This document shows, piece after piece, positions 47,627-55,714 of a stretch of DNA of 64,000 nucleotides. The notes under the pieces are model-generated. The model worked only from the letters and a program-made list of their open reading frames with translations, made no database searches and had not been told where the DNA came from. Within the stretch, counting starts at the first letter, position 1; each line of letters begins with the position of its first letter. A program made the position numbers and the translations under genes. The stretch covers positions 1 through 64,000 of the forward strand of contig NZ_FORF01000010.1 of NCBI RefSeq assembly GCF_900113935.1, given 5' to 3'. Source of the stretch: Aquamicrobium aerolatum DSM 21857 (GTDB lineage Bacteria; Pseudomonadota; Alphaproteobacteria; Rhizobiales; Rhizobiaceae).

Positions 47627-47740
47627 GAGGAAGATTGGTGGCGTCGTTAACCAGACTGGTCAAGGGTCGCTGGGCTTTTTGTTGTAGGGGCTGCTAAAAC
47701 AGGCTAGACGCAAGGGAAATTCGGCAAGGGAACCGGCATC

Positions 47741-49315
47741 ATGGTGGGTTGGCTTAGGGCGTTACTGTTTTTGCTGGGCGGCGTGATCGCTGCTGCCGGC
47801 ACCGCGTACTTCACCGGTTTGCTCGACCCCTATCTGGGTCGTGAGCCGGCTGTGGTGGCAACGCCGCCTTCGCAGGTGCAACCGGCCCCCGAAAAAGATC
47901 AGAACGCCGCCGATTCGAATGCAGCCTCGAAGGCTGGGTCGCAGGACCAAGCAGCGTCGGAAGCAGCTGGCGAAACCGTGGAATCTGCGACCAAGCAGGA
48001 CCGCCTTGTCTCGCCGTCCTTCGACCTCTTGCGTGTCGAGCCGAACGGCTCTGTCGTCATCGCCGGCAAGGCCGCGCCTGATGCCCAGGTCGAGATCCTG
48101 AATGGCGATGCGATCATCGCCACCACCAAGGCCGGACGCGAAGGCGATTTCGTCGCCGTGTTCGACAAGGCGCTTGCTCCCGGCGACTACCAGCTTTCGC
48201 TGCGCACGACGTCGGGCGACGAAGTCGTGACGTCCGTCGAAACCGCCATCGTCTCGGTGCCACAGGATTCGTCCGGGCAGGTTCTGGCCATGGTCGAAGC
48301 GCCGGGACAAGCCGCCGAGCTGATCACCGTGCCTGAAGCCGCCAAGCAGCCGGAGCCAGCGGCGCAGGGCGAGGGCGCGTCGGAACCTTCTGCCGCGCCG
48401 GGCGAGGATGCAACGGCGGCTGATGCGACGCCGGAAGCACAATCCGCCCAATCTGCACAGTCCGCTGGCGAGGTGGATGCGCAGTCGAAATCCGGCAGCG
48501 GTGATGCAGGCGAGGCGCAGTCGGCCACCGAAGAGCCCGCCGCCGCACCCGCGACTGAACCAGAGGTCACTGCCGCGCCCCCTGCCGCAGAAGAAAAGGC
48601 TCAGCCGCAAATTGCGCCGGTTCATTCGGTCAGCGTCGATGCGGTCGAGATCGAAGGCGATACGATTTTCGTCGCCGGACAGGCCCCTGCCGGTCTGACC
48701 GTCCGCGTCTATGCCGGCGACAGCCTGCTTGGCGATGCCCGCGCCTCCGATGGCGGACGTTTTCTTGTCGAGGCAAAGCGCGATCTGCCGGTCGGCAGCT
48801 ACGTGATCCGCGCCGACGTGATCGGGGCCGATGGTGCCGTCGTCGCGCGCGCCGCCGTTCCGTTCGAGCGTGAGCCGGGCGAGGCGATTGCCGCCGTCGC
48901 TCCTCAGCAGCCAGCGCCTTCGCAGGAAGCTCCTGCCGCGCAAGCGCCAGCAGCAGCCGGGCCGGACACCCAGTCTGGTGAAAAAGCAGCCGCGTCGACC
49001 GATGACGCAACTGCCCAAAAGGAGCACGCCAAGGCAGACGATCTGACCGCCCCGGCGCTTCAGCGCGCCGATGGTGCCGTTATCATCCGTCGCGGCGATT
49101 CGCTGTGGCGCATTTCGCGGCGCGTTTATGGGCGCGGTGTTCGCTACTCCACGATCTATCTTGCCAATCAGGACCAGATCGCCGACCCGAACCGCATCTG
49201 GCCGGGCCAGGTATTCGCAGTTCCTGGCGAGACGTCGGAAGGCGAGCAGGCCGACATGGAGGCGATTGGCGATCAGGCAGTAACGCCGGACGAGGCGCCC
49301 GCTCCGAGCCGTTGA
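47741..49315 (+). CDS. Membrane-anchored LysM protein with two Ig-like repeats
   Basis: 524 residues. One N-terminal membrane anchor (ALLFLLGGVIAAAGTAYFTG) is followed by disordered Ala/Glu/Pro/Ser-rich linkers. A first Ig-like unit runs near residues 90-170 (LRVEPNGSVVIAGKAAPDAQ) and a homologous second unit near 305-385 (VEIEGDTIFVAGQAPAGLTV). A C-terminal LysM follows near 450-505 (VIIRRGDSLWRISRRVYGRG). It is expected to span the periplasm and bind peptidoglycan. Its function is unknown; similar proteins are common in Rhizobiales. Confidence 0.85.
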   Translation: MVGWLRALLFLLGGVIAAAGTAYFTGLLDPYLGREPAVVATPPSQVQPAPEKDQNAADSNAASKAGSQDQAASEAAGETVESATKQDRLVSPSFDLLRVEPNGSVVIAGKAAPDAQVEILNGDAIIATTKAGREGDFVAVFDKALAPGDYQLSLRTTSGDEVVTSVETAIVSVPQDSSGQVLAMVEAPGQAAELITVPEAAKQPEPAAQGEGASEPSAAPGEDATAADATPEAQSAQSAQSAGEVDAQSKSGSGDAGEAQSATEEPAAAPATEPEVTAAPPAAEEKAQPQIAPVHSVSVDAVEIEGDTIFVAGQAPAGLTVRVYAGDSLLGDARASDGGRFLVEAKRDLPVGSYVIRADVIGADGAVVARAAVPFEREPGEAIAAVAPQQPAPSQEAPAAQAPAAAGPDTQSGEKAAASTDDATAQKEHAKADDLTAPALQRADGAVIIRRGDSLWRISRRVYGRGVRYSTIYLANQDQIADPNRIWPGQVFAVPGETSEGEQADMEAIGDQAVTPDEAPAPSR

Positions 49316-49322
49316 GGTTTGC

Positions 49323-49370
49323 GCATGTCTCTCCGAAAGTGGGAACCGGTTTCGGAATAAAGACATGCGC
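49323..49370. repeat. Dispersed palindromic repeat, copy 3
   Basis: gcatgtctctccgaaagtgg followed by gaaccggtttcgga and the right arm agacatgc. Lies 8 nt after the LysM protein stop and about 30 nt before the arsR promoter, so it may help end LysM transcription. Confidence 0.75.
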
Positions 49371-49397
49371 GACTGCAACTTTCGCGCACAGTTGAAC

Positions 49398-49426
49398 TTG
49401 TAACATTGCTCTATCCATCGTATATC
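49398..49426 (+). promoter_or_regulatory. Candidate arsR promoter
   Basis: TTGTAA at 49398-49403, a 17-nt spacer, and TATATC at 49421-49426. The predicted start of transcription is near 49432-49434, only a few bases before the ATG at 49438, which would make a leaderless or nearly leaderless mRNA. Confidence 0.5.
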
Positions 49427-49444
49427 GCCGATATACGATGGATA
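49412..49444. promoter_or_regulatory. Candidate ArsR operator palindrome
   Basis: A perfect 16-bp inverted repeat with a single central base: left arm 49412-49427 beginning tatccatcgtatatcg, right arm 49429-49444. It covers the -10 box, the expected transcription start and the start codon at 49438. ArsR-type repressors bind such long palindromes over their own promoters. Confidence 0.7.
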
Positions 49445-49785
49445 CCGTTTCAAACCATGAAAACATGCAGCAATGCCGTGATCGCGATGCGATGGCGGCG
49501 AAGCTTGCTGCGTTGTCGCACCCGGCGCGGCTGAAGATTCTTCAGCATCTTGCCGAAGTGGAGGCCTGTTGCTGCAAGGATGTCGTCGATCGGTTGCATC
49601 TTGCGCAGTCGACCGTGTCGCAGCACCTCAAGGTTCTGGTTGAATCAGGTCTCGTCAGGTTCACGCCCGACAATCGGCGATCCAGATATGAGGTCGACGG
49701 TGATGAGGTCAGGGCGCTGGCGGAATCCGTGAATGGACTTTTGACTTCTTGTTGCGGCTTGCCTGCTGGTGAAGACGCCGACTGA
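49438..49785 (+). CDS. ArsR-family helix-turn-helix regulator
   Basis: 115 residues. The winged-helix core is typical: KLAALSHPARLKILQHLAEV, then VDRLHLAQSTVSQHLKVLVE as the recognition helix and a short wing (NRRSRYEVDGDE). A Cys trio (ACCCKD) just before the recognition part and a CC pair at the C-terminus (LLTSCCGLP) could bind metal or react with thiols. The ATG lies inside the palindrome. The Atm1-type exporter follows after 20 nt, so this protein most likely represses both. Confidence 0.9.
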   Translation: MDTVSNHENMQQCRDRDAMAAKLAALSHPARLKILQHLAEVEACCCKDVVDRLHLAQSTVSQHLKVLVESGLVRFTPDNRRSRYEVDGDEVRALAESVNGLLTSCCGLPAGEDAD

Positions 49786-49805
49786 TTTTTTTCAAGGATA
49801 GTGCC

Positions 49806-51698
49806 TTGGCTTCTAAAACTGCCTCCAAGGGCGATACGACATTTGGAACGCTGGTCAATCTGTGGCCCTATATGTGGCCGAGCGACCGCGCCGACCTGAA
49901 GGCGCGGGTCGTCTGGGCGACCGTGTTTCTGGTGATCGCCAAGCTCGTTCTCATTCTCGTGCCCTATTTCTTCAAATGGGCGACGGACGCGCTGACTGGC
50001 GAGTTGAAGCCGGCTGATTATGTGCCGGCGGTCCTTGTCGCGCCGGTGATGCTGGTGCTTGCCTACAACGCGGTCAGAATTCTGCAGCTTGGCTTCAACC
50101 AGCTGCGCGACGCTCTGTTTGCCAGCGTCGGGCAGCATGCGGTCCGGCAGCTGGGTTACCGAACCTTCGTTCACATGCACGATCTGTCGTTGCGCTTCCA
50201 TCTGGAGCGGCGCACCGGCGGCTTGTCGCGGGTCATCGAGCGTGGTGTGAAGGGCATCGAGTCGATCGTCCGGTTCACGATCCTCAACACCTTGCCGACC
50301 ATCCTCGAATTTGCCCTCACGGCCATCATTTTCTGGGTCGTCTACGGTTGGATCTATGTCGCCATCATCGCCGTCACCGTGGCGCTCTACACCTGGTTCA
50401 CGGTCAAGGCGAGCGACTGGCGCATCTCGATCCGTCGCGAGATGAACGACAGTGACACGGAGGCCAATACCAAGGCCATCGACTCGCTGCTCAACTACGA
50501 AACCGTCAAATATTTCAACAATGAGAAGATGGAAGCCGAGCGCTTCGATCGCTCGATGGCGCGTTATGAGGACGCGGCGACCAAGACCTGGACTTCGCTC
50601 GGCTGGCTCAATTTCGGCCAGGGTGTGATCTTCGGCATTGGTATGGCGGCTGTGATGGCCTTGTCGGCATGGGAAGTGTCGCGCGGCACCCATTCCATCG
50701 GCGACTTCGTCTTCGTCAACGCGATGCTGATGCAGCTTTCCGTCCCGCTGAACTTCATCGGCTTCATCTATCGCGAAATCCGTCAGGCGCTGACCGACAT
50801 CGAGCAGATGTTCGACCTGCTGCACGTCAAGGCCGAGATCGTGGATCGCAGCGATGCGACGGCTCTCGTCGTCAAGGAGGGCACGGTCATCTTCGACAAT
50901 GTCCACTTCGCTTATGACGCCAACCGTCCGATCCTCAAGGGCGTGTCGTTCGAGGTGCCAGCGGGCAAGACCGTTGCCATTGTCGGCCCTTCCGGCGCTG
51001 GCAAGTCGACGATCTCACGCCTTCTTTTCCGCTTCTACGACGTGCAGGGCGGCTCGGTGAAAATCGACGGACAGGATGTTCGCGACGTCACCCAGTCGAG
51101 CCTGCGCTCCGCAATCGGCATGGTCCCGCAGGATACGGTGCTGTTCAACGACACCATTTCCTACAACATTCGCTACGGTCGCGTTGATGCCAGCGAGGCG
51201 GATGTGCAGCGCGCAGCCGAGCTTGCGCAGATCGGCAGCTTCATCGAGCGTCTTCCCGAGGGTTACAAGACCATGGTTGGCGAGCGCGGTCTGAAGCTTT
51301 CAGGCGGTGAAAAGCAGCGCGTCGCCATTGCACGCACGATCCTCAAGGCGCCGCCGATTCTGATGCTGGACGAGGCGACGTCGGCGCTCGACACCCAGAC
51401 CGAGCAGGAAATCCAGTCCGCGCTGGATCTCGTCAGTCAGGGTCGCACCACGCTGGTCATCGCGCACCGCCTCTCGACGGTCATTTCCGCTGACGAGATC
51501 ATCGTGCTGCAGGATGGGCAGATCGCCGAGCGCGGCCGTCACGTCGATCTTCTGGACGCGGGTGGACTTTACGCGGCAATGTGGGATCGTCAGCGTGAGG
51601 CAACCGAGGCTGAAGAACGCCTGCGCCGTGCGCGCGAGGAAGATGAATTCGGCGTCGTGGTCCGCCGCCGTACCGAGGAAGTCGAGCCGGGCGTGTAA
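49806..51698 (+). CDS. Atm1/HMT-type ABC transporter (fused permease and ATPase)
   Basis: 630 residues. Six membrane helices precede an ATPase with Walker A GPSGAGKSTIS, signature LSGGEKQRVAIART and Walker B ILMLDEATSALD. The permease segments (HLERRTGGLSRVIERGVKGI and ALLNYETVKYFNNE-like SLLNYETVKYFNNEKMEAER) are those of Atm1/ABCB7 exporters, which move glutathione conjugates, persulfides or metal-thiol complexes. Start TTG at 49806 with aaggata upstream. It follows the arsR gene, suggesting metal- or thiol-responsive expression. Confidence 0.92.
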   Translation: MASKTASKGDTTFGTLVNLWPYMWPSDRADLKARVVWATVFLVIAKLVLILVPYFFKWATDALTGELKPADYVPAVLVAPVMLVLAYNAVRILQLGFNQLRDALFASVGQHAVRQLGYRTFVHMHDLSLRFHLERRTGGLSRVIERGVKGIESIVRFTILNTLPTILEFALTAIIFWVVYGWIYVAIIAVTVALYTWFTVKASDWRISIRREMNDSDTEANTKAIDSLLNYETVKYFNNEKMEAERFDRSMARYEDAATKTWTSLGWLNFGQGVIFGIGMAAVMALSAWEVSRGTHSIGDFVFVNAMLMQLSVPLNFIGFIYREIRQALTDIEQMFDLLHVKAEIVDRSDATALVVKEGTVIFDNVHFAYDANRPILKGVSFEVPAGKTVAIVGPSGAGKSTISRLLFRFYDVQGGSVKIDGQDVRDVTQSSLRSAIGMVPQDTVLFNDTISYNIRYGRVDASEADVQRAAELAQIGSFIERLPEGYKTMVGERGLKLSGGEKQRVAIARTILKAPPILMLDEATSALDTQTEQEIQSALDLVSQGRTTLVIAHRLSTVISADEIIVLQDGQIAERGRHVDLLDAGGLYAAMWDRQREATEAEERLRRAREEDEFGVVVRRRTEEVEPGV

Positions 51699-51779
51699 GC
51701 AAGTGCTAATCGTTCGTTGATAGCTGGGCGGCAATGCGTTAAGCAGCGGACCTGTAATTTGAGGGAGCGCTTGCTCGTC

Positions 51780-52478
51780 ATGAGCCTGGTTGACACCATT
51801 AAGAACGCATTTGTGCCCATTCATCGCGAGGGCTGGCCCTTCGTAGCCGGCTTCGCCGCGGTGACTGTCGTGTTGGGCTTCTTCTCTATCAATCTGTTTT
51901 GGGTAGGGGCGATCCTCACCGCATGGTGCGCCTATTTCTTCCGCGATCCCGAGCGGGTCACGCCGGTCGATGACGATCTGGTCATCAGCCCTGCCGACGG
52001 CATCGTCTCGGCTGTAGGTCCGGCTGTGCCGCCGCGCGAACTGGGCCTGGGACCGACCGAGATGACCCGCATTTCGGTGTTCATGAACGTGTTCTCCTGC
52101 CACGTGAACCGTGCGCCGGTGCGTGGCCGCATCGTTGCCGTCGAGCATCGCCCCGGCAAGTTCCTCAATGCGGAGCTGGACAAGGCGAGTTCTGAGAACG
52201 AGCGCAATGGTCTCGTCATCGACAGCCCCCATGGCCGCGTTGCCGCGGTGCAGATCGCAGGTCTGGTTGCGCGTCGCATCCTGTGCTGGACCGACGCCGG
52301 CAGCGACATTTCCACCGGCGACCGTTTCGGGCTGATCCGTTTCGGTTCGCGCGTCGACGTCTACCTGCCGGCAGGAGCCGTCGCTAAGGTGGCCGTGGGG
52401 CAGACCGCCGTTGCCGGTGAGACCGTGATCGCCGAATTCGGCGTTCAGGCAATGTCGCCCGTTGTGCGTGTTTCCTGA
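51780..52478 (+). CDS. psd: Phosphatidylserine decarboxylase proenzyme
   Basis: 232 residues. The short, archaeal-type Psd: two N-terminal hydrophobic stretches, then [29 protein letters not shown] and the self-cleavage site RFGSR (Ser190 becomes the pyruvoyl group). It converts phosphatidylserine to phosphatidylethanolamine. pssA follows 3 nt later. Confidence 0.94.
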   Translation: MSLVDTIKNAFVPIHREGWPFVAGFAAVTVVLGFFSINLFWVGAILTAWCAYFFRDPERVTPVDDDLVISPADGIVSAVGPAVPPRELGLGPTEMTRISVFMNVFSCHVNRAPVRGRIVAVEHRPGKFLNAELDKASSENERNGLVIDSPHGRVAAVQIAGLVARRILCWTDAGSDISTGDRFGLIRFGSRVDVYLPAGAVAKVAVGQTAVAGETVIAEFGVQAMSPVVRVS

Positions 52479-52481
52479 CGC

Positions 52482-53309
52482 ATGGCGCCGCGTTCGTCAC
52501 CCGAAGCTAACGCTCCGCGCCGCCGCAAATCGCGTTTGCGGGAAATTCCGATCCGTCTGATCGCGCCAAACCTGATTACAGTGCTGGCGATGTGCGCCGG
52601 CTTGTCGGGGATCAGGCTGGCATTCGAGCACCGGTTCGAGCTCGCGGTCGCGATGGTCCTCACGGCGGCGCTGCTGGACGCGCTCGACGGGCGTGTTGCG
52701 CGCATGCTCAAGGCGACGTCCCGCTTCGGCGCGGAGATGGATTCTCTGGCAGACATCGTCAATTTCGGCGTCGCGCCGGGGTTGGTGCTCTACGCCTATC
52801 TGCTGGATCAGGCCGGATCGTTCGGCTGGGCTGCCGCCCTCTTGTTCGCGATTGCCTGTTGCCTGCGGCTAGCGCGCTTCAACGTGATGCTCGACGATCC
52901 CGACCGTCCGGCGTGGAAAAGCGACTATTTCGTTGGTGTTCCAGCTCCCGCTGGCGCGCTTCTGGTGATGCTGCCGGTCTATCTCGGCTTCCTCGGCCTT
53001 CCGATCACGCAAACCTTCGCCTTCATCGCCAGCGGATTTGCCGTTGTCATTGCGCTGTTGATGGTCAGCCGCCTGCCGGTCTATTCGGGCAAGAGCGGCG
53101 ATGCGCGCATCCGCCGGGACATGGTGATGCCGCTGATCCTCGGCATCGTCGCCTATGTCGTGCTGCTGTTCAGCTATACCTGGCACACGATGGCATTCAC
53201 GGCCTTGGCCTACATCGCCCTTCTGCCGTTCGGAGCGCGTGCCTATTTCCGCCGCGAAGCGCTTTCGCAAGGCGAAGCCGGGCAAAATTCAGCGACCACA
53301 ACCGAATAA
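52482..53309 (+). CDS. pssA: Phosphatidylserine synthase (CDP-diacylglycerol-serine O-phosphatidyltransferase)
   Basis: 275 residues, about eight membrane helices. The CDP-alcohol phosphotransferase motif runs from LDGRVARMLKATSRFGAEMD on to SLAD. It makes phosphatidylserine, which Psd next decarboxylates. The start ATG at 52482 is just after psd. A four-copy repeat array begins right after its stop. Confidence 0.94.
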   Translation: MAPRSSPEANAPRRRKSRLREIPIRLIAPNLITVLAMCAGLSGIRLAFEHRFELAVAMVLTAALLDALDGRVARMLKATSRFGAEMDSLADIVNFGVAPGLVLYAYLLDQAGSFGWAAALLFAIACCLRLARFNVMLDDPDRPAWKSDYFVGVPAPAGALLVMLPVYLGFLGLPITQTFAFIASGFAVVIALLMVSRLPVYSGKSGDARIRRDMVMPLILGIVAYVVLLFSYTWHTMAFTALAYIALLPFGARAYFRREALSQGEAGQNSATTTE

Positions 53310-53310
53310 A

Positions 53311-53524
53311 GCATGTCTCCCGAAAGTGGGAACCGGTTTCGGGTTTAAAGACGTGCATGAAAACAAGCATGTCTCCCGAAAGTGGGAACCGGTTTCGGGT
53401 TAAAGACATGCGTGAAAACAAGCATGTCTCCCGAAAGTGGGAACTGGTTTCGGGGTTCAAGACATGCGTTAAAGCAAGCAATGTCTCCCGAAAGTGGAAA
53501 CCGGTTTCGGGATCAAAGACATTA
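53311..53524. repeat. Four tandem copies of the dispersed palindromic repeat
   Basis: Copies start at about 53311, 53368, 53422 and 53478, each about 46 nt with 9-11 nt between them (for example atgaaaacaa). Each has the gcatgtctcc left arm, a cgaaagtgggaaccggtttc core, and an agacatgcg-type right arm. They sit between the convergent pssA and acyltransferase genes. Confidence 0.9.
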
Positions 53525-53543
53525 GGTGAAAAACAAAACCGGC

Positions 53544-54206
53544 TCAGGCCGCCTTGGCTGGCGGTGGCGTGGCGACCTCGCTCACCCGCTTGTAGAGCGC
53601 AGCCGAGGACATGTCCGATTCGCTGTTGCGCTCGATCAGCTCCTCGATCGTCATTGGCCGCAGCGCTTTGACCGTCAGCTTGCTGAATTTGCCGTCGCCG
53701 CTTCCCGCGACATGGATCGGCATCACCTTGGCATCGGCGCGCAGCGCAATGCGCGAGATCGCGCGGTAGAGGCGGAATTCGCGCGTGTCCGGTGTCGCTG
53801 ACACCGGCAGATATACGCACAGTCTGCCGCTGCCGCGCAGCACGCGCACCAGCCGACGGCTGACGAAGACGTGTTCAGGATTGAACGTGATGGTCCGCGC
53901 CAGTTCGCGCCACGGCTCCAGCCACAGCGCCCGTGCCGAGTAGGGGTCGAGAATATGCAGCGTCTCGTCCGGCAGCAACGCCAGCATCAGCGCCGGATCG
54001 ATCTTCGACTGGTGGCTGACCACATAGATCACCCGGTTTTCATTACGTGCATTGCGCAAGGCGTGGGCGTCGACGCGGCGCACCAGCGCCAGCGGTGCAT
54101 GCACCAGTGCCTGACGATAGGTGATGTTCTGTGCCGATGCGAGCCATGCCGCGTAAGCGAGCCACAGGGCCACGATGGCGCCGATGATAAGTCCTGCCAG
54201 GATCAT
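53544..54206 (-). CDS. Putative 1-acyl-glycerol-3-phosphate acyltransferase-like protein
   Basis: 220 residues. An N-terminal membrane anchor (ILAGLIIGAIVALWLAYAAW) is followed by an acyltransferase domain with the HX4D motif in VVSHQSKIDPALML and a later region with Arg-rich strand (RVLRGSGRLCVYLP). PlsC-type enzymes add the second acyl chain to phosphatidic acid, but the flanking motifs are weak, so substrate is uncertain. Confidence 0.72.
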   Translation of the reverse strand: MILAGLIIGAIVALWLAYAAWLASAQNITYRQALVHAPLALVRRVDAHALRNARNENRVIYVVSHQSKIDPALMLALLPDETLHILDPYSARALWLEPWRELARTITFNPEHVFVSRRLVRVLRGSGRLCVYLPVSATPDTREFRLYRAISRIALRADAKVMPIHVAGSGDGKFSKLTVKALRPMTIEELIERNSESDMSSAALYKRVSEVATPPPAKAA

Positions 54207-54315
54207 GCGTTCCTCATATCAGGCTCTTGAGAATCGTAGCGCAAGCTCAACGCAGGTCAATCGGGTGGTTACGCTGGTGATAAGCCGGATAGTCTGTTTC
54301 GTGGAAATGCCGGCG

Positions 54316-54669
54316 TCAGTCCGGCCGCCAGCGCTGCTCCCACGGCGGAGGATTGCCGCCATAGCGCAAATCGTTGGGGTTCGGCAGGTCGCTGCTGCGT
54401 TCCGTGCTGAACGTGAAGTTGCCGACCCGGCAGTCCGTGCGTGTGCCCGAGCGCGGTCCGTCGCGCCAGATCGGCCCGTTGAACTGCGTCTCGACGCAAT
54501 TGTCGTTCTTGGAGAAGCCCGGAACCGCATCGAGGTTGACCCCCGGCAGGTTGTTGAGCGTCGTGGTCTGGCCTGAAAAACCCTGTGAGCTGAAGACATC
54601 GGCAAATGTCGGTGAAGACATCAGCAGCGCGATGCTCGTGAACGCCACAGACAAAGAGGTCTTTCTCAT
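54316..54669 (-). CDS. Small secreted protein of unknown function
   Basis: 117 residues. Signal peptide (SLSVAFTSIALLMSSPTFA), then a short domain with two Cys (NDNCVETQFNGPIWRDGPRS and GTRTDCRVGNFTFSTERS). No family recognised. Start chosen at the ATG giving the best signal peptide (54669). Confidence 0.65.
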   Translation of the reverse strand: MRKTSLSVAFTSIALLMSSPTFADVFSSQGFSGQTTTLNNLPGVNLDAVPGFSKNDNCVETQFNGPIWRDGPRSGTRTDCRVGNFTFSTERSSDLPNPNDLRYGGNPPPWEQRWRPD

Positions 54670-54768
54670 CAGTCGCTTCCGCAAATGGTTAAAGCCCGGC
54701 AACGCTGCAATCTAGCATGCTCGCGATTGCCGGTCGATAGTTCTGCGAAAGATGAGCCACGGTGCCGT

Positions 54769-55533
54769 TTACTCCGGCATCCGGTAGCGCACGAAGCGGT
54801 TTGACGGAACGTCGAAGATCTGGCCGGTCTCAGTCACCTCGGGGCTCGCCAGCCGTGCAATTGTCTTGGCAATTTCCGACGGGTGCGGCAGCGTGCTTGG
54901 GTCTTCGCCGGGCATTGCCTGTGCGCGCATCGCGGTGCGGGTCGCGCCGGGGTTCACGCAGTTGACCCGCAGCGGCAGGTTCTTGCTTTCGTCGGCCCAT
55001 GAGCGCGCCATGGCTTCCACAGCCGCCTTGGAGGCCGCGTAGGGGCCCCAATAGGCACGCGCTGAGTGGGCTGCGCCCGACGACATGATCAGCGCCCGTC
55101 CGGCGTCTGAGAGGCGCAGCAGCGGATCGAGCGAGCGGATCAGACGCCACGTCGCCGTCACGTTGATCGCCATCACCTTGTCGAACACCTTTGCTTCGAC
55201 ATGGCCAAGCGGCGCGATGACGCCCAGCACGCCGGCATTGGCGACCATGATGTCAAGCTTGCCCCAGCGCTCGTGGATGGCGCCGCCGAGGCGGTCGACG
55301 GCCTTGCCATCGGTCAGATCGAGCGGCACGAGGGTTGCTTCGCCCTTGCCGCTGATCGCCTTCTCGGCCTTGATCTCGTCGTCGAGTTCTTCAAGCCCGC
55401 CGACCGTGCGCGCAACGGCGACCACATGGGCGCCGGCCGCAGCCAGTTCGCGGGCGAGGAAATAACCGATGCCGCGCGAAGCGCCGGTAACGACCGCAAC
55501 GCGGCCGGAGAGATTGAGAGAAGAGGTCGTCAT
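54769..55533 (-). CDS. Short-chain dehydrogenase/reductase
   Basis: 254 residues. Classical SDR: TGASRGIGYFLARELAAAGA cofactor loop, NAGVLG, catalytic Ser in MSSGAAHS and YAASK (Tyr and Lys). NAD(P)-dependent oxidoreduction of an unknown substrate. It lies downstream of purF in the same direction, 181 nt away. Confidence 0.88.
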   Translation of the reverse strand: MTTSSLNLSGRVAVVTGASRGIGYFLARELAAAGAHVVAVARTVGGLEELDDEIKAEKAISGKGEATLVPLDLTDGKAVDRLGGAIHERWGKLDIMVANAGVLGVIAPLGHVEAKVFDKVMAINVTATWRLIRSLDPLLRLSDAGRALIMSSGAAHSARAYWGPYAASKAAVEAMARSWADESKNLPLRVNCVNPGATRTAMRAQAMPGEDPSTLPHPSEIAKTIARLASPEVTETGQIFDVPSNRFVRYRMPE

Positions 55534-55714
55534 GGCCAGAACTCCATCGCGGCTTCAAGGGCTGCGGGAAAAGCGCAGCATCCATCGATGGGCAGATAGC
55601 CTGAATTGCGCCGAAACGGAACCCGTCACGCAGATTGGCGTCTTGCGAACGCAAAGCGGCCCTGCATGGCCCGTCGGGGCAGGCAGAGCCGCAAGGATCA
55701 GAATGGCCGCGTCG

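Noticed and set aside
53311-53524. Possible CRISPR array
   Set aside because: The units are palindromic, only four, the spacers are 9-11 nt and similar to each other, and no cas genes are nearby.
52592-53671. Long plus-strand frame over pssA and the repeat array
   Set aside because: Out of frame with pssA, which has the full catalytic motif; the repeat array simply stays open in this frame.
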